DNA of 64,000 nt from Gordius sp. MW1 (taxonomy: Eukaryota > Nematomorpha > Gordioida > Gordea > Gordiidae), in the NCBI GenBank assembly GCA_964036665.1, contig OZ038526.1, positions 30,318,001-30,382,000 of the forward strand. The letters are read 5' to 3'. Position numbers and translations under genes: made by a program. Shown one piece after another: positions 16,900 to 29,077 of this stretch. How positions within the stretch are numbered: position 1 is the stretch's first letter; every line of letters begins with the position of its first letter. A model generated the notes under the pieces. That model was given only the letters and a program-made list of their open reading frames with translations. It was not told the DNA's origin and searched no databases.

Positions 16900-18085
16900 T
16901 TTTGAAGAGGGATGGCGGGCGCATAAATGATTTATTTTCATCGTTTATGTAAGTTTCATAAAATGTAAAAATAGACAAAATTTCTCCTGTTTATAAACTA
17001 TGATAATCTAAATCCTCTAAATTATGTTTTTCCAGATCTTCCAATCGAAGGACGGTGGGGTGGAGAGGAGGGATGGCGGGCGCATAAAGGATTTATTTTC
17101 ATCGTTTATGTAAGTTTCATAAAATGTAAAAATAGACAAAATTTCTCCTGTTTATAAACTATGATAATCTAAATCCTCTAAATTATGTTTTTCCAGATCT
17201 TCCATTCGAAGGACGGTGGGATGGAGAGCAGGGATGGCGGGCGCATAAAGGATTTATTTTCATCGTTTATGTAAGTTTCATAAAATGTAAAAATAGACAA
17301 AATTTCTCCTGTTTATAAACTATGATAATCTTAATTGTCAAAATTATGTTTTTCCAGATCTTCAATCGTAGGACGGTGGGGTGGAAAGGAGGGATGGCGG
17401 GCGCATAAAGGATTTATTTTCATCGTTTATGTAAATTTCAAAAAATGTAAAAATAGACAAAATTTCTCCTGTTTATAAACTATGATAATCTAAATCCTCT
17501 AAATTATGTTTTTCCAGATCTTCCAATCGATGGACGGTGGGGTGGAGAGGAGGGATGGCGGGCGCATAAAGGATTTATTTTCATCGTTTATGTAAGTTTC
17601 AATAAATGTAAAAATAGACAAAATATCTCCTGTTTATAAATTATGATAATCTAAATTGTCAATATTATGTTTTTCCAGATCTTCCAATCGAAGGACGGTG
17701 GGGTGAAGAGGAGGGATGGCGGGCGCATAAAGGATTTATTTTCATCGTTTATGTAAGTTTTAAAAAATGTAAAAATAGACATCTCCTGTTTATAAACTAT
17801 GATAATTTAAATCCTCTAAATTATGTTTTTCCAGATCTTCCAATCGAAGGACGGTGGGGTGGAGAGGAGGGATGGCGGTCGCATAAAGGATTTATTTTCA
17901 TCGTTTATGTAAGTTTTAAAAAATGTAAATATAGACAAAATTTCTCCTGTTTATAAACTATGATAATCTAAATCCTCTAAATTATGTTTTTCTAGATCTT
18001 CTAATCGAAGGACGGTGGGGTGGAGAGGAGGGATGGCGGGCGCATAAAGGATTTATTTTCATCGTTTATGTAAGTTTTAAAAAAT
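16900..18085 (+). repeat. Tandem array of about 161-bp units with exon-like structure
   Basis: Seven to eight units. Each holds a G-rich 74-base block (GGACGGTGGGGTGGAGAGG ... ATTTTCATCGTTTAT), preceded by TTATGTTTTTCCAG and followed by GTAAGTTT, that is, a good 3' splice site and a good 5' splice site. The 87-base spacer is AT-rich. One clean example is block 17036-17109. Blocks contain stops in most frames and 74 is not a multiple of three, so protein coding is unlikely. Confidence 0.85.
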
Positions 18086-18645
18086 AAAAGTAGAACATAT
18101 AGATATTAATTGGTAGTTTTTTTCTTATTTAAATTTTCTATTTTTTTAATATTTTTAATAGGGCAAAACAACGTTTGCCGGGTCAGCTAGTATCCAATAA
18201 AAGTGAAACGTTTGCGTGAAAAGTAAGTTACACTTCTTTATATAATCGCAAACTAATCGAAATAATCCATTAAGTCAATTAACATTTAGTGGTGAATCCG
18301 TGAGCTATATGTGATAAGTCAACGTCGCGAGTTATATAAGGTAATATAAATGAGTCATTTGAAGTAGACGCAAGTGAAATGCCGCGAGCAATCAGTTAAA
18401 TAATTATGGATGCAACAAGTTAATTAATTTCAAATGCATATGTGTCAATATCATATTAAGAGAAAACTTAATTTTTTGCTCCTTAATCAAAAATGTTTAA
18501 TAGGACTTAAGAGTAATTGGATACCAAAGGGTTATTTTTAGGCTTACAAATTGAATTTGTTTGATGAACATTTTTTAATATCAAATTTTTAAGAATAAAA
18601 GGAGAGAATTTGTTAAAATTATATACAGATGCACTCATGGGCGTA

Positions 18646-18835
18646 GGCAGGGGGGGGGCTGGGATGAGAATTTTTCTTTTTTTTAATGTAAATTTTTGTA
18701 AAAATTGGAAAAAATTAGTGTTTCGCCCCCCCCCCTAATTGAAATTGGCGACCTTTTTTTTTTTGCTCTCACTTAGTCTCGGCGAATATTTTTTGCTCGC
18801 CCCCCCCCCTAATCCGAAAGCTGGCTACGCCCATG
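18646..18835. mobile_element. MITE of the CATGGGCGTAGCCAGG family
   Basis: Starts CATGGGCGTAGGCAGG and ends GCTGGCTACGCCCATG. Contains a G-run after the left end and C-runs before the right end. Its right half (TTTGCTCTCACTTAG ... GGCGAATATTTTTTGC) recurs at 53935-54027. Confidence 0.75.
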
Positions 18836-19586
18836 GATGCACTTGGCTATCAACATAAAGGTTAAATTTAATTTGGATAAAAAAATTTAACTCTATGTTT
18901 ATTAACATTTTCCTGCCTTGATGAAGTTAACGAAAAGAACATAATGAAATAACAGCCTATTGTGCTAAGTAGTTATTTATAATTTTTATATCAAAGTAAC
19001 ATTTTCTAAATTTGTGTCTCCAAAGTTATGAAGAGATGGGTGGCCCATGCAAGGCCCCAATGCCTACCTCCTTAAGTCATATTTACCATTAGATTAATCT
19101 ATTATGCACATTTCTTGAAAATTTCAAAAATAAAAATTTATCAAAATGGTATTGAATTTAAATTACTCTATAATTTCATTATGTAGAGACATATTAAAAG
19201 AAGTAATAATTGAGTATTTGTGTACATAGTTATCTAAAGAGATGGAAGTAGGATATCCTTTTTTAAACATTAACACATTATAACTTTAATCTTTGATTTA
19301 CAAGTTAAAATTGTATATTTAAAGCAAAATTATATCAAATATATTTACATAGAACTAAATGTAAAAAAACATTTTTACAAATTTTTTAAAGAAATTTGTC
19401 AATCACATTTAGAAGAGCCATCTACACATAAGAAAATTTTACTAACCATTTTGTCATATCAAAGTGCCAAATGTATTTAAACAAATAGATTATCACTATG
19501 TTTAAAACAACTGAAAGCCAAAAAAATAATTACAATAAATTTTTAAAATGCACATCAAAACACAATATACTATAATAGTTTATATG
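18836..19586. other. No supported gene
   Basis: AT-rich sequence downstream (3') of NDUFAB1. No coding potential or repeat was recognised. Confidence 0.4.
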
Positions 19587-20293
<707 letters not shown>

Positions 20294-20345
20294 GGTATTA
20301 TTAGAATGGCAATTAATTACATATCTTCATGAATACATAAATAAA

Positions 20346-20598
20346 GGTGCCCTATCAACTCGCCGAAAACAATCTTGCCGAATTCACCCTAGGACATTAA
20401 TAATTATTTCCCAATTATCATAAAGAAGTTCCTAAATTGAGTACCTATTATAATAATTATTAATTTTTATTAAATAATACCAAAATATTAACTTTTATTC
20501 AAAATTGAATGGTTAGTATGCTTATTTTTTGGGGGACATTTTTTAACATTGGGACATTCAATTCGGCAAGATGAGTTTCGGCAAGTTGACGGGCCACG
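20346..20598. mobile_element. MITE with 9-bp target duplication (Mutator-like), copy 1
   Basis: Ends are GGTGCCCTATCAACTCGCCG and, at the right, GGCAAGTTGACGGGCCACG, inverted. Flanked by the direct repeat ATAAATAAA (20337-20345 and 20599-20607). Nine-base duplications with long inverted ends point to a Mutator-like origin. It stands in the likely promoter or 5' UTR of NDUFAB1. Confidence 0.8.
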
Positions 20599-20978
20599 AT
20601 AAATAAATATATAAGCAGACTAATAAAGCCATAGACTGCGAAATAGCTGGTATTTTTTAAGTAAAAGTGTAGGTCGCCATTACTTTCCTGTTATAAACAG
20701 CCTAGGCGCAATTTATTTTGCTGAATTTAATATTTATTCTATAATTTTGTGGTGTTCACCCTACGCGCGATTTTTATTACTCATCTTTATCGTGTTCACC
20801 CTAGGCTACTATTTTTATTACTCATCTTTCGATTTTAATTGTGTCAATTTTGCTCTACGCGTAGTTAGGATGACTGATGAGTCATGATTGTTAACATCTC
20901 TACGATATAAATAGATCGTTTATTATTACCATTTTCATCTTATGCGTAGTAAAAATTAAAAAGGAAAGAAAATGTAAC

Positions 20979-21118
20979 GGTGCCCTATCAACTCGCCGAA
21001 TTTAATGTCCCCAGCTTAAAATCGTCCCCCATCCAACCAATCACAAAATGGGGGACCTTTTTTTAGCTGGGGGACATTAAATTCGGCGAGACTGTTTTCG
21101 GCGAGTTGACGGGCCACC
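20979..21118. mobile_element. MITE with 9-bp target duplication, copy 2
   Basis: 140 bp, GGTGCCCTATCAACTCGCCG to CGGCGAGTTGACGGGCCACC, flanked by AAATGTAAC at 20970-20978 and 21119-21127. The inner parts (GTCCCC and GGGGGAC runs) are also inverted, so most of the element folds back. Confidence 0.88.
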
Positions 21119-21565
21119 AAATGTAACGTATTCTTAAAACCAAGAAATATTCGCGGATCCGTTTTATCGCGAATACTTTTTATCGCGGACATATAAATAA
21201 ATTCAATAAATTTTTTAGTTATATCATTGGGGATTTATTAAATTTATATAAAGCTAATAAAAGCTAAAAAAGCCCAAATAAAGAGTAAAACTTATGTTAA
21301 GATTAAAATAAATCAAACTACATTAAAAACAATTAAAATTGTGTAGAACTTCTACATTTATAAGGAGATAAAATATTAACGTTAAAAATAACATTAGCGC
21401 CATCTATCTTAAATTTTCTACACGCTATAAAACATTAGTATAGTATAGCAGTGATTCTTAACCTAGGGGTCGCGACCCCCAAGGGGGTCGCGAGAAGTTT
21501 GCCGGGGGGTCGCCAAATTTTTTTAGAATAAAATAAAAATATTCAGAAAAGCTTTAGAAAAAATA

Positions 21566-21638
21566 CTCACCTTGCGATTCGAACTCGTGGCATTATGTTT
21601 GTTTACATTTACAAGACGTCGCTATAACCACTCACACC
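21566..21638 (-). other. tRNA-Thr-like sequence inside the hAT element
   Basis: On the minus strand, TGGTTATAGCGACG resembles an A box, GAGTTCGAATC a B box, and between them CTTGTAA looks like a Thr (TGT) anticodon loop. The acceptor stem does not pair and the T stem is poor, so this is not a functional tRNA gene. The deleted sister hAT at 28355-30975 keeps the B-box end (about 30839-30865), so the segment belongs to the transposon. Confidence 0.5.
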
Positions 21639-21899
21639 ATGCTGCTATTAAATTACGTTGTGAAACTTATTATTTATAATGAAAATAATTTTTTGAATGG
21701 TAGATTTTTTTGCTGTTTCATAATTTATTCATTTTCTAATCTTTAAAATAATTATCTTCATTTAATTTTACAATTCAACAAATTTAACTTCTGAAATTTA
21801 AAAATAAAGCGAACTTCTCACCACAGACTTTGGATCGCAAAATAGTGCATTATTTCTTATATTGTTTGTTCATTTTAAATAGTTATTATATTCCATATT

Positions 21900-23840
21900 A
21901 TGAGCAAAAAGCAGAAAGAAACATTGGAAATTTTTTTTGATCTAAATAATCGCGGACCAGGAACTTCAAATATTAGTGAAGGTTCCGATGATGATACAGC
22001 GAAAAATGAAACGGAAAAAACCAATAGTCCTAAAACTAAAGGTATAAAATCAAGTAACAATAGAATTAGAAAATACTATCGTGATTATATTAAATATGGG
22101 TTTGTAAGCATAGAAGTTCGAGGAACTACAAAACCACAATGTGTTATATGTGGTGTAGTTCTCTCTAATGAATCAATGAAACCTAATAAATTGTGGAGGC
22201 ATTTAAATCTTAACCATGATAAATATAAAAATAAAAAGGAAGATTTTTTTATAAGAAAAAGAGATGAATTAAAAAATCAAAAGACGCTCATAAATGTGAC
22301 AACTACTACCAATAAAAATTTATTAAAAGCTTCATTTATTGCAGCTTTGTACATTGCAAAAGCAAAAAAACCATTTACTATAGCCGAAGAATTATTAAAA
22401 CCTGCCATGTTTAATATTTGTAAAGAGCTATTTGAACCCTTTGTGTCAAACAAAATTAAAGAAATACCTTTGTCAAATGATGCAATTTATAATAGAACTT
22501 TATTAATAGCTAATGATCTTCAGGAACAGTTAACTGGCTATATTAAAAATTCTCCTTGGTTCTCATTACAAATAGATGAATCTACAGATGTTTCTAACAG
22601 GAGCATTTGCTTAGGATACATTCGATTTATTGATTTTATAAAAATGGATATATCTGAAGAATTTCTCTTTTGCATAGACTTAGAAACAGATACAACAAGT
22701 GAAAATATATTTAACAAAATAGATTCCTTTCTGAATACTAATGGCTTACTCTGGAAAAACTGTGTTGGAATTTGCACAGATGGTGCTGCCTCTATGACTG
22801 GCTGTTATAAGGGCATTACATCAAGAATAAAACGTATTGCACATGCAAACATAACAACTACTCATTGTTTTATTCATAGGGAACAATTAGCCTCCAAGGA
22901 AATGAGTGAAGAATTGAATGAAGTTTTGATAATTTCAGTAAAGATTATAAATTTCATAAAAGGAAGTTCACTAAAGTCAAGATTATTTTCAATTTTTTGT
23001 GAAGAAGTTGGCGCAGATAATAGTTCTCTTTTATTTCACACAGAAGTGAGATGGCTATCACGAGGAAAAATCTTAACTCGTTTATTTGAATTGAGACTGG
23101 AAGTTGAACTTTTTTTAAATGATAAAAACTCCAGCCTATCAAGCTATTTTGATGACAATAATTGGGTCGCTAAATTGTCATATCTAGCGGATATTTTTAC
23201 AATTCTAAATCAGTTGAATATATCTATGCAAGGACCTAAATCTGATATTTTTACTATGCATAACAAAATTGAGGCTATGAAAATGAAATTACAAAGATGG
23301 ATTCAAAGAATAGACTCAAATATATATGAAATGTTTCCATTCTATTCACAACTAATCTCTGATTCAAAATTTCAATTCGAGAAAGAAAATGTAAATTACT
23401 TGATTAAATGTCATATTTTAAAATTAATTGATAAATTTGAAAAATATTTCCCTAATGATGAAGGTCACATTACAAAACTCTGGATTCAAGATCCATACAA
23501 CAATTATAAAAATACCAATTTATCATCAGATGATGAAGATTCATTATTAGAATTAATAAATGATTGTAATTTAAAATCTTTGTTTAAAACTAAAAGTTTG
23601 GCGCAAGTTTGGATACAAATTCGTGCAGAATATCCTCCATTATTTTCAGCAGCAATGCAAAATTTGCTGCCTTTCGCTAGTACATATTTGTGTGAAAAAG
23701 GTTTCTCAACTATGGTGGATATAAAAACTAAAAAACGCAATCGATTGCGACTAGATTCCTGCATGAGGATAGCATTACAATCAATTGAACCAAGAATTAA
23801 CAAATTGGTTGATGATGTTCAGCAGCAGAAATCTCATTAA
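21900..23840 (+). CDS. hAT-family transposase, 646 aa
   Basis: Cut-and-paste transposase of the hAT superfamily, similar in layout to domesticated ZBED5/FAM200/SCAND3 proteins. One uninterrupted exon. About residues 60-115 hold a BED-type zinc finger (CVIC ... HLNLNH). The RNase H-like core has QIDESTDVSNRS (first catalytic Asp, around residue 225), then CTDGAASMTG, the THCFIHREQLA segment, and TEVRWLSRGK. The C-terminal dimerisation part contains FASTYLCEKGFSTMVDIKTK and ends in QQQKSH. Length is normal for a complete transposase and no stop or frameshift is visible. The minus-strand frames inside it are shadows. Confidence 0.95.
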   Translation: MSKKQKETLEIFFDLNNRGPGTSNISEGSDDDTAKNETEKTNSPKTKGIKSSNNRIRKYYRDYIKYGFVSIEVRGTTKPQCVICGVVLSNESMKPNKLWRHLNLNHDKYKNKKEDFFIRKRDELKNQKTLINVTTTTNKNLLKASFIAALYIAKAKKPFTIAEELLKPAMFNICKELFEPFVSNKIKEIPLSNDAIYNRTLLIANDLQEQLTGYIKNSPWFSLQIDESTDVSNRSICLGYIRFIDFIKMDISEEFLFCIDLETDTTSENIFNKIDSFLNTNGLLWKNCVGICTDGAASMTGCYKGITSRIKRIAHANITTTHCFIHREQLASKEMSEELNEVLIISVKIINFIKGSSLKSRLFSIFCEEVGADNSSLLFHTEVRWLSRGKILTRLFELRLEVELFLNDKNSSLSSYFDDNNWVAKLSYLADIFTILNQLNISMQGPKSDIFTMHNKIEAMKMKLQRWIQRIDSNIYEMFPFYSQLISDSKFQFEKENVNYLIKCHILKLIDKFEKYFPNDEGHITKLWIQDPYNNYKNTNLSSDDEDSLLELINDCNLKSLFKTKSLAQVWIQIRAEYPPLFSAAMQNLLPFASTYLCEKGFSTMVDIKTKKRNRLRLDSCMRIALQSIEPRINKLVDDVQQQKSH

Positions 23841-24133
23841 ATATATTTCCGAATGCATATCCTTTTTATTATAAATGAATTGTTTTTATGTTTAATTATG
23901 AAGTTTTTATGTTGATATTATTTCATTATCTATTTAAATTTTAAATAGATAATGAAATAATAAAGTTGTGTTTTATGTTTATTATTTAATAAAATGAAAC
24001 AATAATAAAAAATCATATAATAGATAATTTAACAAATATAAATTATTATAAAAAAAATGGGGGGGTCGCAAAAAAATTATAAAATATTTGGGGGGTCGCA
24101 TGTATAAAAAGGTTAAGAACCACTGTAGTATAG

Positions 24134-26257
24134 TATTATATTTAACATTATAGTTTTTTGTATATATAAAATTTACCTAAATATAAAGTTGGCATTTTAA
24201 ATTAAGAGCGTATAATACTAATTAATTGTCAACTAAAAAAATTATTCACCCTTAAAAATTAAAGTTTTATTTTATTTTTGCCTAATATTAGTTTTAACTT
24301 GTGGTTAAAATTATTCAAAAAATTATAAAGCAAAATTTTGGTATAATATTTAATGCTTCATGTAATTAAAAATTGCAAATGATTTAATGATCTCCATTCC
24401 TGATCTACATTATGATGTACAAAAGATAAAAGATATCAAAAAACTTTTATTTCAATCTTTCTGGAAAAAAGTATTTTTGCTTTTATAAAAATTACTGATT
24501 CATCATAAGTATAAATTCAAAAGTTGCTTAGCAACCCTAAACGAGACAGGATTTATTGCCCTACAATTCTAAAAGTAGGCTCTGCTTAAGATTGCTAAAA
24601 AAAAATTTAAAAGTTTATTTCATAAGTATAAAAAGAATAAAATACAATACAGTTCATGCATGTAATCGTATAAAAATAAACATCTACAAGTTTTTAAATG
24701 GTTGGTTTAATCGCAACACACTCCATTACCTCGGCAGATTGGGCCGTGTTAATACGTATAAGGGATGCACTCATCGCCTCTGGCAGCAGTCAAAACCTTT
24801 GCCCACATTGACACACGTTTGAGATATTATATAAATAAGAATTAATTACTACCTTTCAAAAACATCTTATAATTAAGATAAGGCCTTTAGCAATCTGGTT
24901 GTAGTGAAACAAAATCATCTGTCGTGAAACAAATTCAATTTACCTTGAATGAGATTTAGTTGTGATATGCACAAGGTGAAAAGTTAAAGAATACACGAAC
25001 AGGGTTAACGTTAATTTGAATGTTTATCGTTATCTATTGCTATATAAACTCGCGATTTATCGATTCGTAACCACTGCTATAATTTTCCTTTAATAAAGTA
25101 TATTCCTTTCCTTTTAACTAAAACTCGTGAGGTGACCCTTAAAATAATCAAAACAATATCTTTGAATATTGCAGCTGCATGATCTTGTGTAGGAAATACG
25201 TTACAACTAGATTATTTATTAAAAACAAAGGCATATAAAGATATTTATTGAAAATAAATAATATGTTAGTGTAGAGAGGTAATTGGAGTGTGAAGTGCCT
25301 CAGGCGATACTTTATTTACCGATGTGTTGTCAATCAAATTATCGTTAATTGCTTGTAACTTATTTATGCGTTTGATATACACGGCTTCCTCACTTTTCTA
25401 TTATTGTATCGCGTCGAAACATGTAGTAAATAAAGTTTCCCAGACATAACAGTTAGATTGTTTGTTTAAATTATGTAAAACAAGGTAATTATTAAAAACA
25501 AAGGCATATAATGATAATTTATTAAAATAACCATAAAATAACTTGATTACTTGATCCAAGTTTAATTTTGTTACCCCTCAATGTGCCTTTTATATTGATA
25601 AAAATCTTTTATGGCAAAATGTTTGCCACATACAGTGGATGTTTTCCGGAGTTCAAATTCAGTACCCAGAATTAATATCTATTTTTATATTATTTCTGAA
25701 TTTTTTTAGGACATCAATATAAAATATTATATATTAAAAAAAATTAGGTATGGAAAGATATCTCTGAATCTTTATTTCCATAATTACTTGTGCAATCTGC
25801 ACAAGTGCGCATATTGGCGGCTGATAAGTAATGGCGGCCTGAGTTGCCTAATAAATTTGAACGCAAATATCAGCTGTTCAGCAGACTATAATTTTATTAG
25901 TCTATGTATATAAGTAATCAAAAAAAAAAATTTCATCTTTGCTTATGTATTAAAATAAAAATATAACAATATAAATGTCACCTAATTAAATAAAGTATTT
26001 ATAAAGGTAATTTTATTCTACAAGAAATTAATGTGAGATAATAAAGGAATAGCACTATAGCAATTTTTGGGTGTATTTTATAAAAATGCTTCATGGAACT
26101 TTATAACACATTGGGTCGCGGAGGAGACACACTATTTAAGAGTACAATCTAATAAGGTTTTCAATGGCAATTTTTTTCAGAAGAAATGAAGGTTTATTTC
26201 ATCAGTGTTGTGGGGGTGAGATAGAGTGTGCATAACGTTTATGATTTAGCTATATAC
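24134..26257. other. No supported gene
   Basis: AT-rich. A word of about 25 bases (ATTAAAAACAAAGGCATATAA) occurs at about 25218 and 25490, each preceded by related sequence, suggesting remnants of a diverged direct repeat. No ORF looks coding. Confidence 0.4.
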
Positions 26258-26266
26258 ATTTGTTTT

Positions 26267-26491
26267 GGTGGCCCGTCAACTCACAAGGTTAAAAAATGTC
26301 GCCCAATTCCAAAATGTCCCCCACCAAAAAAAGATTATTTCAGATTAGACTTAGAATTTTGATTTTTTAAATTTGAATTTATAATTATTATAATAAGCAC
26401 TTTTTTAGGGCTTTCTTAATTATAATGAGGAGAATTGTAATTAATGTTTCAGGGTAAATAAGGCAAGATGTTTTCCGGCTGATAGGGCACC
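26267..26491. mobile_element. MITE with 9-bp target duplication, copy 3
   Basis: Starts GGTGGCCCGTCAACTCACAA and ends CCGGCTGATAGGGCACC, flanked by ATTTGTTTT at 26258-26266 and 26492-26500. The interior is diverged from copies 1 and 2 apart from AATGTC/GTCCCCC words. Confidence 0.85.
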
Positions 26492-26500
26492 ATTTGTTTT

Positions 26501-27261
26501 ATATTTCTATGCTCCTTGCGGAGTTATGTTCAATGTGTAATTCGAAGATTTCATTTTTGTTTTATCGCGTCGCGTGCCTCTGGGTAGAATGAGATGTACA
26601 ATGTACATACGTTGCGATTGCGATAGCGTATAGAATCCTTCTTCCAAATAAATAAAATAAATCAAAAATAAATAAATGAATAAATAGTCCTTCCTCCTCA
26701 ACAATTAGGATTAGATGTACTATATATTGCAAAAATATGAATCAAAATAAATATTGAACGTTTAAATTTTTTTGTCATAGGTTTATCTGTGAAATTCTTT
26801 ATCTTTAGTTGTATAGTGCGTGAGCTAAATAATATTTTAAATTGAGATAGCGGCAATGTAGCATTAATTTAAATGTAATTATGTTTTATTATAGTTAAAC
26901 ACTAATTAAAATCCTTCATAAATTATATTTAGTTATAAATCATACGCATAGTTAAAAGCACGATTAATTTAGTAAATGTCATTAACATTATCACTTCGTA
27001 CATTCGACAAGTCTTTTATATCAGCTCCGATGACATACAGATTACAGCATATTTTTGAAAAAAATAATGACTGCCATTAAAATGAATAAATTATGTTTCA
27101 TTAAAACCCCTAACACTTTTATTGTAGATACTTGGGTAAAAAAACTATAATGATATTTGACCTCAATTTATAAAAATAAGTGCTCCCAGGCATATGATTT
27201 GTTTTAATACAACATCAAACTAAAAATAAAATTATAGAATTATCATATAGAATGAATTTTC
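26501..27261. other. No supported gene
   Basis: AT-rich, no recognised coding sequence. Short open frame 26507-26704 (minus) has low complexity and no homology I recognise. Confidence 0.4.
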
Positions 27262-27930
27262 AGTGGCGTAAATGAGGGGGGTTCCCGTTCCCCCGGCAAA
27301 AATTTGAAATATGTTTGATTAATAACTAAATCAAATGGGTTAAAATATTATAGTTTAGTTACATCAGGACTTTACACTTATAAGAACCTAGAAACATAAT
27401 ATATACATTTATTTTTTAATTTAATTTTTGACAAAATGCATTGTAAAATTTCCGAATATGATTGTGAAAATTGCTATGAAAAAAAACTTGTTTGAATATT
27501 TATTTCCCGTGAAAACATCAGACAGCCCCAGGAATTAGATAACCAAGCGATTATTATAATATTTCTCATTCTATATATTATAAATACTTTTATCATTTAT
27601 CATATTTGTCTTAAATTCTCTGCTAGAACTCATCACGGTTTGATAACTAAATTGCCTGCCAAGGCCAGCCAAAACCCTTTAATTGCCCAATTCACTAATG
27701 CTGTCCGAACAGCCGGGCCCAAAACACGATTTTAAATTTCAAGAATTAATTTTGTCTTATTTTCAAAATTTTTGGTCTAATTCTAGAATTTTTATAAATA
27801 GAAAGTGACAAAAAAATAGTAAACTATATAAAAAATCTCATTATGGTGCCCGCCCCGGCCTACTTGAAAATCTCAATATAAAACATTAGCCTTCCCAACC
27901 CCTTAGCCGAGTGGGCCCAGCAACGAGTTC
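27262..27930 (-). repeat. Dispersed repeat R1, copy 2 (uninterrupted)
   Basis: Begins CAGTGGCGTAAATGAGGGG and runs to the CGAGTGGGCCCAGCAACGAG region. It matches 7150-9390 in the opposite orientation but lacks the insertions there: the Helitron site is the junction at about 27826/27827 and the LTR-element site is at about 27626-27632. Confidence 0.7.
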
Positions 27931-28090
27931 GATTTTTGGTTGTTTAATTTTTTCTTTTAATTACATAAAATGTAAAAAAAAAATGACGCAACCTACCCTC
28001 TAGAGAGGATCGAATGGTCTGAGGGTGGAAGGTATGCCGGCCTTTTATAAAGTGGTTTGTATTGGAATGTTTATCTTTTGATTAAGTTGG

Positions 28091-28337
28091 GACCGGGTCA
28101 AAATATCAGAAAAAAACAGCAGAATTGGTCAGAACTGGTCAGATCAAGATTGGTCAGGAGGGTTAAGGTTTGGGTTAGTGTTTTAGGTCAGCGTTTTAGG
28201 TTAGGGTCAGGGTTAGGATTAGATGCACATCAAATTCCCTCCCCATTTGAGATTTAATTCTAATATATTGATTATCTAAAATCTTGTTCTGACCAGTTCT
28301 GACCAATTCTGCTGTTTTTTCTGCTATTTTGACCCCG
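28091..28337. mobile_element. MITE with GGGGTCAAAATAGCAG ends, copy 2
   Basis: Arms of about 50 bp: CAGCAGAATTGGTCAGAACT on the left and AGTTCTGACCAATTCTGCTG on the right, ending TGCTATTTTGACCCC. The interior has GGTTAGGGTCAGGGTTAGG, telomere-like. It ends 17 bp before the hAT remnant that starts at 28355. Confidence 0.8.
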
Positions 28338-29077
28338 ATTCATTAAGTTTAGAGCAACGGTTCTTAACTTTTTTATACACGCGGCCTTCCAAATATTTTA
28401 TAATTTGTTTGCGGCCCCCCCATTTTTTTCGTAATAATTTATATTTATATCTATAATATATTGATTTTCTATTAATTGCTATGCAATTTATGGGCTCGTT
28501 TTTTGGTTGTCCGTTGTCCATTGTCTACCCTCCCTATCTATTTGCATTGGGTATATTAGGTTATCGATTTTTAAATTAATGCATGAGAAAGAGGTGCCCC
28601 ACCCCTCATCTCTATCTCCCTCGCTGTGTTATTTTTTAAATTAATGCATAAGAGGTGCCCCACCCCTCATCTCTATCTCCCTCGGTGTGTTATATATAAG
28701 ATTTGTTAAATTAGTTATTATATAATAAACATAAATAAAAGTTGTTTACTTTTAATTGCTATGCAATTTAACTAGTTTTTGGGTTAGAATCCCGGAGTTT
28801 TTTTTGACTCTTATGATTGTTCTTACTATCATTGATAATAAGAATTTTTGGCCGTCCGCTGGCTCCTGACCGATGGAAAAAATGACCATTGGCCAAAATG
28901 TGATTCGAAAATTTTTTTTCGTTTTTTTTTACTATTATGATTGTTCCTGTTCCTACCATTGCTATTATGACTTTTTGGCCGTCCGCTGGCTGCTGACCAA
29001 TGGAATAAAATGACCATTGGCTAATATGTGATTCGAAAATTTTTTTTCGTTTTTTTTTGACTATTATGAATTTATAT

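Larger units (their letters stand above)
16166..18190 (+). mobile_element. Helitron B carrying two tandem arrays
   Basis: The 5' end is TCTTATATATAAAAATGAAA preceded by A. The 3' end is the hairpin GGCAAAACAACGTTTGCC plus GGGTCAGCTAG, followed by T. Ends match Helitron A nearly base for base. The interior is almost entirely tandem repeats: four units of about 168 bp (16230-16860) and seven to eight units of about 161 bp (16900-18085). No Rep/helicase gene, so non-autonomous. Confidence 0.9.
21449..24125 (+). mobile_element. Intact hAT transposon (Charlie/ZBED5-like)
   Basis: Inverted ends CAGTGATTCTTAACCT and AGGTTAAGAACCACTG, with an 8-bp target duplication TAGTATAG at 21441-21448 and 24126-24133. 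Sub-terminal GGGGTCGC words repeat at both ends. It encloses a complete transposase gene (21900-23840). Perfect duplication plus an intact ORF suggest recent, possibly current, activity. Confidence 0.95.

Noticed and set aside
21566-21638. Functional tRNA-Thr gene
   Set aside because: The acceptor and T stems do not pair and the segment is part of a transposon. Kept only as a tRNA-like sequence.
22538-23803. Minus-strand frames of 62-99 aa within the hAT gene
   Set aside because: Shadows of the transposase reading frame on the opposite strand.
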